A DNA stretch of 64,000 nt from Charina bottae. Taxonomy: Eukaryota > Chordata > Lepidosauria > Squamata > Charinaidae. The position numbers and the translations under genes were made by a program. Positions within the stretch are counted from its first letter, which is position 1. The number at the start of each line of letters is the position of its first letter. The notes below the pieces were generated by a model. It did not search any database. It saw nothing but the letters and a program-made list of their open reading frames with translations, and had not been told where the DNA came from. Location of the stretch: NCBI GenBank assembly GCA_023362775.1, contig JALMGJ010000025.1:8028001-8092000 (forward strand), read 5' to 3'. Positions 19,887 through 32,822 of the stretch are shown here, one piece after another.

Positions 19887-20962
19887 TGGTTGTTTACAAA
19901 AAGGAGGGAGTAAAAAAATACAAAAAGTAAAAACAATCCTTTAAAAAATAGTTGTCATAATAACAAGATTGTAGTCCATTAGGTATATGAGTCCATATAA
20001 ATGTTAAAACGAAAGATAAAAAAGAAGAAAGAAACTTCTTTGAACTGTAGACAAAATAATAGTAAAAACAATAAACAATTTCAAGATTTCTCATGCCAGC
20101 TTACATCCCTCCAATTCAACCATAAAAAAAAGAGAAAGGTAGGAAGCAAAAAAGAATCTACAATAATCCAATTTATTTTTTCACCCAGAGTACACCTTAA
20201 ACACTCAAATTTCAATAAAAAGAAAGTCCAGTTAAAACATAAAAAGTTTAAAAGGCATCTTGTAATCCAAATGATATTCCAGAAGTTTAAAAGAAAATAG
20301 GGAAAGAAGAAAAGAAAAATTCTTTCTTGGCAAGCGTCACAAAAAGATAGAAGAAAGGATGTTAAATCACCAGTTCACTATTCCATAAAGTCTTAAAATC
20401 CAGGCAGAATAACTCCAAAAAAAGAATACTTTTATTTATCCATAAGTGGTAAAGTAAATCAAAGTAAAAATAAAAGGGAAAGTCACTCATTTCATTCCAG
20501 GCAAAGTCAATAGCTTTTTCACTCCCACCATTTAACAGTCTCTTGGCAAGAAAGAAATAAAACACCAGCATTTATTAATCAAGTCCAGAGGTAAATCTTT
20601 GATCAATAAGGCAATTAATATTCAAAAAATAAAAAGTGAATCTAAAAGGTTGGGTGAGGTGCTACTTATCTTGGTCAGATTTCAGGGCTTCTGCAGAGCT
20701 TCTTGACGATTCCAGCCGCCTTTCTCCGCTTCAATCTCCCTTCCCCCGTGGTGGAAATACAGGGGTCAGAAAAGAGCAGAGAATCTGGCGACCCTCTGTG
20801 GGTAATCTTCTGCTCACCCTCTCTTCGAGGGTGATTTCGGCGATTTCTTCTTTTTTTAATCGCCGCAAACGGAAAGCCTTGGAGCTTTCGGCTTAGAGCC
20901 TCAGCTCAGTGCACCGCTCACTCCAACGCCCGGAAGCAAACTCCGACAAGGAAAGGTATCTC

Positions 20963-22340
20963 GATCAATACTGTCCACAAATAGAGAGATACAATACAAA
21001 AAGGAGAATAAGATCTTTTAAAGAAGATCAGGGAAATTACAGGAAGGTAGCTAAAGTAGAATTTCTGAAGAGCAATCACAGAGGCAAATGACATTAAGGA
21101 AAAATGGAAAACCTGAAAAGCTTTAAAAACCTGATTGTAGAATGGCAGAAACATTTATAGAAAAAGAATATATTCAAGAACTGACGCCTTTAGAAAGTGA
21201 GATAAGACGGGCAATAGGCCTGCTGTCAAAAAGGAACACACCAGGCACAGATGAAATACTCAATGAACTGCTTAAAGCTTCAGAAAAGGCTGTTAAAATT
21301 CTAGCAGCCCTATGTCAACAACTATGGAACAAGACTCTGTGGCCCAATGCCTAAAAACTGTGTATATTTCTATATTGAAGAAGGGAGATTAAAGAGATTG
21401 TACAAATTACCAAACCACTGCATTATTTCCTCATGCAGAGTTTTGCTTAAAATTTACAAAGAATAATAGAAACATACATAAAGATACATGGAGACAAAAA
21501 TGACAAATGAACAGGTAGATTTCAGAAAAGGCAGAAGGGCACAAGTTCAGATAACATGAGATGGACAATAGAGACAGCAAGAGAATATAAAAAAGAGATT
21601 TACACTAATGCCTGCAATTATGTAAATCATTCCAGAATGTTGAATATATTAAGATTAATTTGGTGTGCCAGAATACCTGACTGGTCTTCTGAGAAATCTT
21701 TACAATGAATATAAAGCTACTGTGAGAATTTACAGAAACAGAATGGTTCGGAATAGGAAAAGGAATCCTACAAGAATGCATATTTTCTGCCATATTTATT
21801 ATACAGTGAATGGCAGAATTGGAAGAGATGACAGACAAAATCAAAATAGTAGGCTAAAACACAAAGAATTTGATAGGTGTAGATGACACTTGGTTAGATG
21901 GAAGTAAAGATTTGAAGAGCTTGTTATGAAAGTAAAAATACTAAGTGAAAAATCCAGATTAATATTAAATATTAAGAAGACAAAGGTAATGTCAACCTGC
22001 ATTTGTAGTGAACTTACAATTTATGGTGAAGAGGTAAAGGTGATAGATAGTTTTGCTTTCTTTGGCTGAGGAATAGATGAAACATGTAAATAATGTTCTG
22101 TAGAAATAAACAGGACACTAAACTTAGACAAATTCATGGAATACAAAGATACTCAGTGACAACAAAGATCAGAATAATTAAAGCAGTGGTCTTTCCAGTG
22201 GTAACATATGATTGAAAGTTAGACTAGGGGAAAGAGAAAGAAGATAGAGGCTTTCAAATTATGAATTTGGAGATCAGAGACCCTGCAACCAGAGGAAATA
22301 TAACCTTGGACAGAATCATAAATGCTATCCAGGGAGCTCA
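20963..22340 (+). pseudogene. old RTE-clade LINE relic
   Basis: Pieces in changing frames follow the RTE polyprotein: 'EIRRAIGLLSKRNTPGTDEI' (about 21197), 'LAALCQQLWNKTLWPN' (about 21300), then 'LRNLYNEYKATVRIY' (about 21690) and 'ILNIKKTKVMST' (about 21967) with 'KVIDSFAFFG' (about 22035). The start is split from any upstream part by the half-LINE at 15781-20944. Many stops; much older than the Bov-B copy. Confidence 0.78.
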
Positions 22341-22439
22341 TGTGAAATGTGTTATTGACCAAATTCAAAACAGTGGTAACAATGCATTTATGATGTATAT
22401 GTAAATGTTGCTGGTTAATTAGCGACTTCAGGTTTAACT

Positions 22440-22535
22440 TTAGAAAAGTAGATTTGATTCAGAAAATGAAAGAGCCACCCAACACTATGCTACATAAGAT
22501 GGGTGGCTATACAAATATTTTAAATAAATAAAAAG
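22440..22535 (+). mobile_element. L2/CR1 3'-end relic
   Basis: 'gatgggtggctatacaaat' followed by 'aaataaataaaa' is the common LINE 3' end of this genome. Only the end remains. Confidence 0.6.
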
Positions 22536-22984
22536 TAGGGAAGCCACAAATGCAGGTTCACATAATACAGAAAGGAAAATAGTGCTCTCTCTTGGGATCT
22601 ATAAAGGAACCAGTGTTTTTTAACTTTTTCATAATTGATATGAGGAATACATGGTAAAGTCTGTGGAATATATTACATTATTTAGGATGTTCAAAATAAT
22701 AAAAGACAGCAAATAGTTCCAACTTGATCTTTCAAAACTGGGGGAATGAGACTGAACTTGGCACACGTGATTTGGTATAAGCTAAAGAAATGCTGTAGGC
22801 ATTTGAGGAAAAAAAATCTCATTTCACATTTACACTGATGAAATTTGAAGATGTTACTTTCTAGGAAAGAGATCATGGTGTTGTGACAGGTAGCTAATGG
22901 AAAAGTTGATTCAATGTATTGCTATTGTGAAAGTCTGGAAAAGCATGGGAAAGAAAAAAAAACACTGGTTTTTAAATGTGGTGA

Positions 22985-23135
22985 GGGTAGGGGCCATACA
23001 AATCCCTGTGGGAATGCTGTTCCAGAGAGCATGTGCTGCCACAAAGACCGCTTTCTGGGTCCCATCAGATGACATTGTTTAATTGAGGGGGCCAGGAACC
23101 TGCCAACGCTGTTTGGTCATACATCCCAGGCAGAA
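22985..23135 (-). pseudogene. L2 ORF2 C-terminal relic
   Basis: Minus translation includes 'AAHALWNSIPTGI', matching the 'APALWNILPPE' block of the L2 copies. Short and degraded. Confidence 0.6.
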
Positions 23136-24884
23136 ACTATCAGAGATAGATGTCTCCTTAGATAGCTGGACCCTATTTGGCTGAATAGCTGTACATCAGA
23201 GTAAATTCACATCAGGATTTAGCAGTAATGTCATTCCCCCAGTTTTGAAAGATCAAGTTGGAACTATTTGCTGTCTTTTATTATTTTGAACATCCTAAAT
23301 TAAAGCCTCTCCAAGTGTTAACTGATTAACTTTACAAGCATTGAGCCAGAAAGCAATAAAGATTTCAAACATACTTTTATAAAGCAAAACATCATGAATA
23401 CACAGTATAGTAATTCTTTTTACCAGTTGTCTTATACTAATTTTGTAACCCTTCCATCCCAACACTCTGAACAAAAGTAATATCATTTCCCTGAGTCCTT
23501 TGAGTTGGTTGCATAGTTTCTTGTACCTCCTTGTTCAGTTTAAACACTTAATTATGCCCATGCAGTGCTTTCTAATTTTGTTGATATATTTATTTTCTTT
23601 AGTTCTTTTCAATTTAGAGCTTTTGTGCACTACTGTAACATTAAATTAACCCACTTTAAATTATTAGTGTATTCCATCCCAAAACTTATTTGTTTACATA
23701 CGTAAATTCTCTTATTTTTTTCAATGAATTATCTGATGGAGTTTTGAAGGTTAATAAAAGTACTCCAAGCAGCTAACAACAGTCTTGCAAAGTAGAAGCA
23801 TGAACCACGAAAGGACTTGCACATTACGCTTAATTACGTTCAGAAATAAATTCAGTCTTCACATAGTAGTTAGATGAAGAAAAAAAATAGAGATAGCTTA
23901 CATTTATTCAGTAGAACTGGATACAAGTAGATTTATAGTAGATCTGTGTGCAAGCGAGATGAAAGGACGAGAGATGCATTCTGCAGCACCTCCTGCTTGC
24001 AGGTGTGCCCAAAGAGTAATGGAGATTGTTAATCCCCCAAACTCAAGAAGAAGAAAGGAAGTTGAAATCAGGTGACCCATGTGACATCCCACAAGCACAA
24101 TAGAGATGTGTTTACTAGAAAGACCCCCCTTATGTTTATGAGACAATGCTGGATTGACCCCTGATAATTCCAACATTATCTTGATACTTTTTAGCATTCT
24201 AAACCTATTTCTCAAGATTCATACATACTATTCAATGTATTTTATGTGCTGATGAGGTTAAATGTTAAAAGATGATAGTTTATATTGCTAGGTATACAGA
24301 ATTTCAGACCCTGCACTGTTTGATATTACTCTGAACAAACGTTTGAAACAGAAATGGGAGAAAGCTTGAGGGCAATCATAAATGGAAGTTTGTGTCCAGA
24401 AATGGAGTGAGATGACCCACTTGATTCCCACAGCATTGTCCCCAGGCAGATGTGACTATAATAAATCTCAATTTTCTCCTGTTTCAGTTGAGTGGTTTTG
24501 GACAAACAGGGAACTTTCCTTTTTCCAAAATTGAGTGACTGAGGAAGGAAGAAGGGATGTGATGTGACTGCCTGCATGCATGTATGCCAGGGGGTCATCT
24601 CACTCCATTGATGGAGTGATGCCCCTATCTGAAAGAGTCATGAATGAGTGAGACCATGTATCAAGAAGGGGAGGGGAAATAATGCTTCTTACTTAGCAAT
24701 AAGTCTGTGTAGGTTTTATGCAAGGGCATCATCAGCTTTCATTCAGAAAAGAATGCAAACATCTATGAACAGCCTTTAAATCAGTATATATTTTACACAT
24801 TCCACAAAAATACTGAAAATTATAATTTGATGAAATTGCTGAGAATTTTTAGTTAGTGGTATCTTATTTATTTTACAAGACTAC
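23136..24884. other. no gene seen
   Basis: AT-rich unique-looking DNA. 23230-23300 is a near inverted copy of 22680-22745 (shared 'cccccagttttgaaagatca'/'tgatctttcaaaactggggg'), so the interval 22680-23300 is bracketed by inverted repeats of about 65 bp. Nothing coding. Confidence 0.5.
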
Positions 24885-25115
24885 ACTTGACTTTGGCCAC
24901 ATAATGAGAAGACAGGATACCCTGGAGAAGATGCTGATGCTAGGGAAAGTGGAAGAGGGGCCAACCAAGGGCAAGATGGATGGATGATATTCTGGAGGTG
25001 ACGGACTCAACCGTGGGGGAGCTGGGGATGGTGATGGCCGACAGGAAGCTCTGGCGTGGGCTGGTCCATGAAGTCATGAAGTGTCGGAAGTGACTGAATG
25101 AACAAACAACAAAAC
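24885..25115 (+). pseudogene. RTE-clade LINE 3'-end fragment
   Basis: Reads 'FGHIMRRQDTLEKMLMLGK', then 'WRGLVHEVMKCRK' and a stop, followed by 'gaatgaacaaacaac'. This is the C-terminus and 3' end of an RTE/Bov-B relative ('FGHLMRREDSLEKTLMLGK', 'WRAMVHEVTKSRT'), at clear distance from the 16 kb copy. Confidence 0.85.
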
Positions 25116-25202
25116 ACTTGACAGGATTCCTTGAGCCAGGTAATTAATGTTGAACTGATTTAGCTCTGTAGCATAGAGGCAGTTCTAGAGATCTATCTAG
25201 AA

Positions 25203-25459
25203 CAGTGCTTTCCAAAGTCCCGCCATTGGCGACACACCAATGGCGGCAGCACGGCAGCATGCATGGCGGTGGTGGTGTGCACGGTGGGGGCAGCAGTGGC
25301 GGTGGTGGCGGCCTCATGTTTTGCGCAAAAACCCAGAAGTGCTGATGGTGCGCTGTTACCATGCGCGCCACCACAGGGTTGGTGGCGACGCGCCATCAGC
25401 ACTTCCAGGTTTTGTCGCGACACACTAATGTGTCGCGACACACAGTTTGGAAAGCTATG
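25203..25459. mobile_element. hAT MITE, group B, copy 1
   Basis: Ends 'cagtgctttccaaag' and 'agtttggaaagctatg'; perfect 8-bp duplication 'atctagaa' at 25195-25202 and 25460-25467. The interior holds 'gcgacacacc' and 'aaacccagaagtgctgatgg', shared with the copies at 32823 and 43056. Confidence 0.95.
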
Positions 25460-25467
25460 ATCTAGAA

Positions 25468-27734
25468 TCTCATAATTGCCAGGAAACCCATTTGAATCAA
25501 AGCCAATTATGGAGCAGTGCAAATCAAACTAGTTATTTTTCTACTCTAAAACCAGAGGGACATAGGAGAGAATTTTGATTTTTTTTATTATGATAACTGA
25601 GACATCATTTGCTTTTGTAAGTTAAGCCATGTGAACTTTTCTAACATTGTACAGGAATAATGTTTACCTAATAATCCTATGAATGTACATAAAGGTTTAC
25701 CTAATAATCCTATGAATTTTAGCCCAGATATTTTCTGCACAGAATAATTTGTTCTGCTGTAAATACTTTCTGTGTTAATAAAAAGTTTTGCAGGGGCTGT
25801 TCTCAAACTGATGATTCCTGGAGCTTCCATTCAAAAGGTATTGTGTACTCCATTTCTTCCTTAATATTTTTTCCCAGGCAGAAAAATAATTGAAGAAGTG
25901 GTGGGAAAAGAATGGAAAATTACCATTGGCATATACTGTTATCTGAGCTCTTTATGAAAATTCTGTAAATAATAATAACTTAATGTCAAAACACCCAAAA
26001 CTCCAAATCTTCTGTGCTTGTGGGAAATTTTAGAGAAGCAGGATTGTTCTTCCCAAAATCTTTACCAATTACACTGTTTTTTTAAAAAAAAAACTATTTC
26101 ACAGAGTTTATAATTCTCTTTTCAGTCACAGAGGTAAAGAGTTGATCAGTTATTATTAAAATAAAATGGAGTAATCTCTATACAGAAGTACCTTGGAAGG
26201 GATAACTGCAAGAAAACAATGCCTGGAGTTTCATGTTTTGTGTTTCATCTAATTGCAGGAGTTATAATTTAGTTCACAAGAGTCATTTGAAGCTTTCTTC
26301 AGCTATATTTAAGCTTCATCTTCCCTTTTTTCATGTTTTTTTTTAATTTTTCCAGATGCTCCTTTCAAATCAGAACCATTTACTTCTTTAGCTCAGTAAG
26401 TGCACATTTAAATCCAATCTCAGCTTCAGTAAATGTGATAGCTTACACACACCATAGATCTGCTGTCAGTTGATGCAAGTAAAAGACAATGTTAATTTTT
26501 CAAAACATGGGTATTGCCAATGCCCAGATTTCCTCAGCATTAGAATTATCCATATTTGTTGAATGTGATCTGTGCAGAACATGAAACTTCCCCTGTGTAA
26601 CCTTGACCAGAATGTAATATTAATTCACAGCAAAGTACTTTGATTTCTGCATTGGTAAACATATTCAAGAAGCCATTTAAGTTTATTATTGTTTTCTTTT
26701 GTTATTTTTTGTATGTTTTCCTTTCCCCCCCTACTTTTGTGTCTTTCTTCTTGCAAAACCTATTAAGATAAATAAGAAAAATGCCTCAGAATGCATGTTG
26801 GAGCAATTCAATCTCATTTATATAAATGGCCTTGATCTAAATCATGGACATCCAGATACATGAGAAACATTCAATAGGCAGTTGGACCTATGTATAATGT
26901 TATTGAGATGATAAATCAATTTTTGTAATTTCACCCATTTCCCCAGCTCATTAGATATGGGTAATAAAGTATAATAATTCTATGGCTTGTGTAACATGAT
27001 AGAGTAACAAGGCTGGCATCACACTGTCCAATAATGTTGGAGTTACAGAACTGTAAATCACATTTATGTAAAACAAAGTTCTTGTGTAAGGCTAGCAGAT
27101 ATTAAAGATGACAATTTTAAAGGAAGCAATTACATGCTGCAGGTATTTGTTCAAGAGAAAAGAGAGAAAGAAGTAGTATAGTGAAAAACTTTGATGCTTC
27201 TCCTTTCATCTTTGCTTTTCAAACTGGTCTGCTTATGTGTCTGTCTGTGTGTGTTTGTGTATGTGTGTGTGTGTGTGAGAGAGAGAGACTTCACATGATT
27301 GACTTAAAAAAAATTTAAGAGCAAAGAGTCTTGAAATGTCTTGATCTAACAAATAATCTAGACTAGTTTAGCTAAGGTTATTTCTTAATGACATTTAGGA
27401 GTACAGTAACTGAGACTAGCACATGGCATGTTTTCTTTAGTTGCTCAATGGTGATATATGATGTCAATCAACAATATCACAAATTTAGCTGCATATGAAC
27501 GAAATTGCCAACTATGGTCATCAGTGGACTTTCAATCATTCTGTTGCATTTGAGACTTAGGATAAGCTGTTTTAAGGTGGAAGGTCCAGATAATAGAGCT
27601 CACTCCCACAGAAAGCACTGCTGCTCTGTTTTTTTATTTACACTTGTGGCACATGGTTGAAATATAGTTGGTTTTGCTTCAGCTTTTTAAACATCATTAT
27701 TTATTGCTCAGTCCAGTATTTGGTTGGTTGCGTC
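25468..27734. other. no gene seen; TG microsatellite at 27238-27288
   Basis: AT-rich, apparently low-repeat DNA, one of the longer stretches without recognisable transposons. A direct repeat 'tgtttacctaataatcctatgaat' variant (shared core 'ttacctaataatcctatgaa') lies at 25662-25720. The open frames are short. Confidence 0.45.
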
Positions 27735-28565
27735 TATATTTATTTATTTATTAGATTTGTCACTGCTCATCTCCTCCCACTGGAGGGACTCTGGGTGGTT
27801 TACAACAGCATAATCAATAAAACGATAAGTTACAATATATAAATTACAATATATAAAATACAATTAGAGCTAAAAATAAATAAAAATAAGAATAAGAATA
27901 AAAAATGAAATCCAATGGCTGATGATCTAACTCAGTCCTTGTATGCAACGAGCACTCTAGGGCACTAACCATCCCCAAACATGCCTATTCCTCTCCTCGC
28001 CCCAAGCCAGATGGCAGAGCCAGGTCTTCAAATTCCTCCGGAAGGCCAGGAGCAATTGGGCCAACCTCATCTCCGGGGGTAAGATGTTCCAGAGGGCGGG
28101 AGCTACTGCAGAGAAGGCCCACCTCCTGGACCCCACCAACTGAAGTTCTCTTACTGACGGGGTCCGCAACATGCCCTCTCTGCAGGATCGGGTGGGACGG
28201 GTTTATGTAATGGGGAAGAGGCGGTCCCTCAGATACCCTGGTCCCATGTCATGTAGGGCTTTAAAGATGATAACTAACACCTTGAATTGGACCCAGAAGC
28301 AAACTGGCACCCAATTCAGTTCGCATAATAAAAGTGTTATATGTGCCCTTCTAGGGACACCAAAGATGGCCCGTGCGGCTGCATTATGGACCAGCTGTAG
28401 CTTCCGGATACTCTTCAGGGGTAGCCCCATGTAGAGCGCATTGCAATAGTCTATATGGGAGATAACAAGGGCATGAGTGACCGTTCGAAGGGCTTCCCGA
28501 TCCAGGAAGGGGCTGAGTTTACATATCATGCTAAGCCTGTTGTGGCTTGTTTTATTCTGGGTTAG
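27735..28565 (-). mobile_element. L2 LINE, 5'-truncated
   Basis: The 3' end is at the left: 'tatttatttattta' then the complement of the 'cccagagtcc' tail. The minus frames 28203-28568 and 27957-28172 give 'YCNALYMGLPLKSIRKLQLV', 'HITLLLCELNWVPVCFWVQF' and 'LVGSRRWAFSAVAPALWNIL' to 'WGWLVP'. The two frames are separated by lesions near 28195. Inactive. Confidence 0.92.
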
Positions 28566-28789
28566 CATACAAAGCAGACTCAGCTATTGTCAGTTATAGA
28601 TTATTGTTTATAGCTTAGAGTAAGGAAGGAATCCAGCCTATTGTGGCTTAAACTATAGCTTAGCCTTAGAAGTATGCATGAAACTTATTATGGGTTATAT
28701 ACTGTCAAATGCTGTTATAATATGCCTCATTGGCTCTTTGGGGTTAATAGGCAGAGTATAGATAGTTACATAAATGAAATTGTTCCGTG

Positions 28790-29035
28790 TAATTCCAGAA
28801 AACAGGGCAAGAAATAATTGGTTTAAATTACAAGGAAGTAGATTTTGGTTGGCCATCAGGAAAGAATTCCTAATGATTACTGCTATTCAACAATGAATAC
28901 CTTGGGAAGAAGAGCTTAAAGCCATTTGGCAGGGATGCTGCAGTAAAAGATTCCTGCATAGGCCAGGGCGGTGGACTAGATGATCTCCAAGATCCAGTCC
29001 AAGCCTCATATTCTACGACTCTATAAAATGTCTCT
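28790..29035 (+). mobile_element. CR1 LINE 3' end
   Basis: Contains 'aaaagattcctgcatagg', 'ggtggactagatgatctcc' and ends with 'attctacgactctata', the CR1 3' untranslated signature with its ATTCTATG-like repeats. No coding part is retained. Confidence 0.85.
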
Positions 29036-29478
29036 GAAATGAAGGCACTCACTTATAAATCCTAGAGAATCATCTTTTTTTTAAATCTAAAAACCCTACC
29101 TCTTCCTCAGTTCTCATGTTACTGCTTGTGTTTTCTGTATACCTCCCCGAATTACAAAAATTATCAAGGTCTTTTTTTTCCCTTTTCCTTTTAAGATAGT
29201 GATCAGATTTGATACTGTTGACTCCTTTCTATGTAACTCTTCTACTTTAATTTGACTTTAAGGAAGTAGGGTGGAAGGACTTTTTGGCTGTAGCCAATTT
29301 ATTTCACTTCAGTTCTATGGAAGGATCAGGGTTGCTAAGCAACCAGTCATTTTCCCTCAGGGCCTGCACTGGACCACAGAAAGTTGAGGGTTTTCATTTC
29401 TAGAGCCAGTTGCATCAACAGAAAGCAAATGCATTTCAGCCTTTTTTTTCATTTGGGTGTCTTTTTGTAGTAGTTTAG

Positions 29479-29610
<132 letters not shown>

Positions 29611-31429
29611 GATAGAATATATATATATGATAATAGATAGGAATTAGACACATGGTTTTTATAGTGGACTATAAGATCACACATAGATGATTATCTGTGT
29701 CACGTATCCCTTCCAAATTCTGCTATTCATTGACTTGGCCTACAAGAAAACTACCTCTGAAAGTAGAAAGGCCAAATTGTTGTACTTTTAAGAGAAAGAG
29801 AAAATACTTGTTAATATAGAATAATCTACATGCCAGGGGCCAACATCAAATCCTTCTCCTTCCGTGTGCTTTGAATTGCTTTTTTATTCTTCTTCCCATT
29901 ATGATCCATGAAACAATGTGGATGCATTGAGCTGATGCATTGGCTGAGGCATGGAGCTGATATACAGAGATAAATCTTTATATAACCTTTCCACTGATGT
30001 GTAGAGCTACTTTATAGAACTTGTGATTCCCCACTTCAAGTCAAGCTAAAATGCCATAGTTTATGAGGACCCATTATCCTTTCTTTTGGGTGGGGAAGAA
30101 TCCTAGTGTGGCAGGTGAGTCTCTATCAAAGTATTTATACTCCATATACACTTGGCCTGAATGGCACCAAGATAAGTCTTCAGTAGAGTCCTGGTAAAGC
30201 TACAGTACCATTTGGAGCAAACAAACCTTGAGATGGCTCATCCTTTGAGGCACATTATCCATCAAAGGGAAAAGACTATATAATGCAATGTCCTAGAGAG
30301 ACAGTGATGACTATTTCTGCTTTTCTATGCTCTAAGAATTGGAGATTGCCCAGGACAGCCAAGCTGGCTTCCCATACACTGTAACATATCAGAGGAACTC
30401 TGATCCTATTTTTACTGAACCAACCATCTTGCTTTTGTGTTCATCTGCAAATTCTATTACTTAGGAAAGGTATTATACCATTGTTGGAAAGACAATATAT
30501 CCCTTTCCTATTGAGCACAACTAAATAAATTGAGTGACCAACATATAAATCTCTCCAGGTGTGTTTGGTATTAATATGATTGTGAAACTAAGAGTTGGAA
30601 GCTTGAACTAAAACATTTGAAGGGGGTGGGGTGCATTTGAAGGGTGTTGGGCTAGGGGAATGTCCCCATGGCTGCTAACAGCATACCTAAGAGCTCCTAG
30701 TGCTGTTTGCTAACCAAACTACCTTTCTAAAAAGCAGTACTAAGATGTCATCATTATACTGCTGTTCATTCATTCCACATCCAGTCAACAAGAGAAACAT
30801 GCCTGAAGCATAGCAATTCATTTAAAAAGCCTTCTATGAGCATAATTATTGCATATAATAAAGACACTTAGAAAAAACTAGAGTTCGTAGCTCTTTTCCA
30901 TAGTGTTCAGTGTTGCATCCTGGAGGCCAACCCTTTCCAAGTAATCTTGGTTAGTCATATGCTTGATTCAAGCAAGTAAGGAAATGATGGGATAATTTGT
31001 AAAACAAAAAGTCTACAGACATAACAAAAACGATAATATCTAAATTGTTCAAAGATTAAACAGCTAGTCTTGCTACACTCTTGACAGGAGGACCAGAAAA
31101 AGTTACTATCGCTAAAAAGATGATCTTCTTAGTCCTGGCTCCAGTAAAGTTTGGCCCATTGTTGCTCAGATAGCAAGGCACACAGCTGAGAATTAATGCT
31201 TTTAGTTAATTTATGCAAAAGAGGTATAAGATTCAACCACAATAGAAAGCAGTTTAACACTCCTCTGGGGAAGCTTAGGTTATCTTGCAGCACATCTGAT
31301 GAATCTAGGAATCCAGGCTGACAACCTTTACTGCTGAAGGAGTCATTAGGAGAACTTAGAAGAGCCTTTTCCACTAAGGTTCAACGAGTTATTTTTGCTG
31401 GTGGACCTTCATAAACACCCACTGGCCTG
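29611..31429. other. no gene seen
   Basis: AT-rich DNA with no recognised element termini or coding pattern. Confidence 0.4.
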
Positions 31430-31720
31430 GTTGGAAATCAAGTTTAAAATAAAAATATAAAATTACAATTTAATTAGCACAATCTAAATAAATATAAAAT
31501 CCAAATTTGGTGAATTAATTTCAACTAAAAGGAAGGACATTATGGAATTAGCCACCCCCATGAGGAGCTGTTACTTTCCCCCTCCCATGCTAGGCGGCAG
31601 AACCAGGTTTTCAGCTCTTTCCTAAAGGTCGGGAGGGAGGAAACCTGCCTCAACTCTGGGGGCAAGATATTCCACAGGGCGGGTGCCACTACAGAGAAGT
31701 GCTGTTGCTTTCTGAATTTG
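31430..31720 (-). pseudogene. L2 ORF2 3'-end fragment
   Basis: The minus frame 31540-31770 contains 'VVAPALWNILPPELRQVSSL' and 'WFCRLAWEGESNSSSWGWLI', the L2 C-terminus. The AT-rich piece 31430-31540 is its 3' untranslated part. Confidence 0.85.
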
Positions 31721-32555
31721 CTAGCTTGGCGGGGCTTGACATTAATTTTGAAAGCCTCCTTACTTCTCATCAGAAAGCGTTGGGTCCTGCGTTATGGACC
31801 TTGACATGGCTTCTGATCCTTGAGGTAACCCATTGTCAGCAGAGCAAGTGGCAGAGGTGCTATTCCAGTATAGGTAGCAGGTAGAGACACAGATCATGAA
31901 TTTGCACAATACCATAGCAGTTAACTTAGTATTTGGGCCAGATTTGACCTCAACCAGGAGTGGCCCTAGGGGATGCTGTGCAGCCAGTTATACTCTGTTC
32001 CCCTGGAAGCCTGCTGGAAAAAAAATTTGGGGTGAGGTACGAGATCAATTCTTTACTACTCAGTGTGGATTGTTCAGAGTAGGCAGGCCAGCAGAGTTCT
32101 GTATAGATTAGACCAAGGTGGTATTCATTCTCAGGCTTTTGAAAAAAAGGAGGAACCAGATAGGCAGTACCACTCATTGAAAGCAACAATGCTATACCAG
32201 AGAGCAGTTGAGATTTTAATGCCAAACTTCACAGATGATTTGATGAACCCAGGAGGAGAGCAACTGCTAATCAGAAAATTCATAAACTGTGACAAGGAGG
32301 ATGCCAAATACATCAGTACACAGCAGATTTTCAGTTGTATGTCAGGGATATGTGCTAGCATAATTTTGCCTTGATCAACCAATTTTGGGAAGGGCTCTCT
32401 GATTAATTGAGAGATGAATTAGTGTGACAAGGCACACCAGAGACCATGAAAGAGTTATTTCAACATTGCATGCTGACTGATGATAGGCTAAGGGAGTTGA
32501 GACATGGAGGGACTAACAGATGGAGCAGCTTCACAGCTTTTCTTCACCCTTTCCC
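31721..32555. other. no gene seen
   Basis: Mixed composition. Overlapping short frames on both strands at 31950-32380 show no domain that I recognise. Confidence 0.4.
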
Positions 32556-32685
32556 CCCATTTATTTGTTGGATTGTCATGAGCTGCCCAGAGTCATTGAG
32601 AGTAAGGTGGCATACAAGTTTAAATCATCATCATCGTCGTCGTCGTCATGTCATCATCGTCATCGTCATCGTCATCATCCCTGTT
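32556..32685 (+). mobile_element. L2 3'-end relic with ATC/GTC microsatellite
   Basis: 'gagctgcccagagtcattgag' and 'aaggtggcatacaagttta' are the L2-type tail. It runs directly into imperfect (ATC)n/(GTC)n from 32623 to 32680, consistent with microsatellite growth from a LINE tail. Confidence 0.7.
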
Positions 32686-32822
32686 GATTCCTTAGATTCC
32701 AGTGGCATGGAGCCCATGCAAATAGGGGCTATGAAGAGATTACTGCCTATAATGTAGAAACAACAAAGACAAGACCTTGGATGCATTTGGTCACTTAGCC
32801 TGGGCTTCTCTATTACTTACTG

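Larger units (their letters stand above)
15781..20944 (-). mobile_element. ORF1-only L1 derivative (half-LINE) copy 1, with nested insertions
   Basis: Exact 18-bp target duplication 'gacaaggaaaggtatctc' at 15763-15780 and 20945-20962, with a T-run at the left edge, i.e. the poly(A) end of a minus-strand retroposon. It carries an L1-type ORF1 (19020-19886) but no ORF2. Removing the nested Bov-B (15967-18191) and chimeric SINE (18346-18848) leaves about 2.4 kb, close to the 2285 bp of copy 2 at 43224-45508. The two share layout, ORF1 and the segment around 'cttccgat/cctccgat' in the 3' part. L1 machinery in trans is the likely mobiliser. It interrupts an older RTE relic. Confidence 0.85.
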
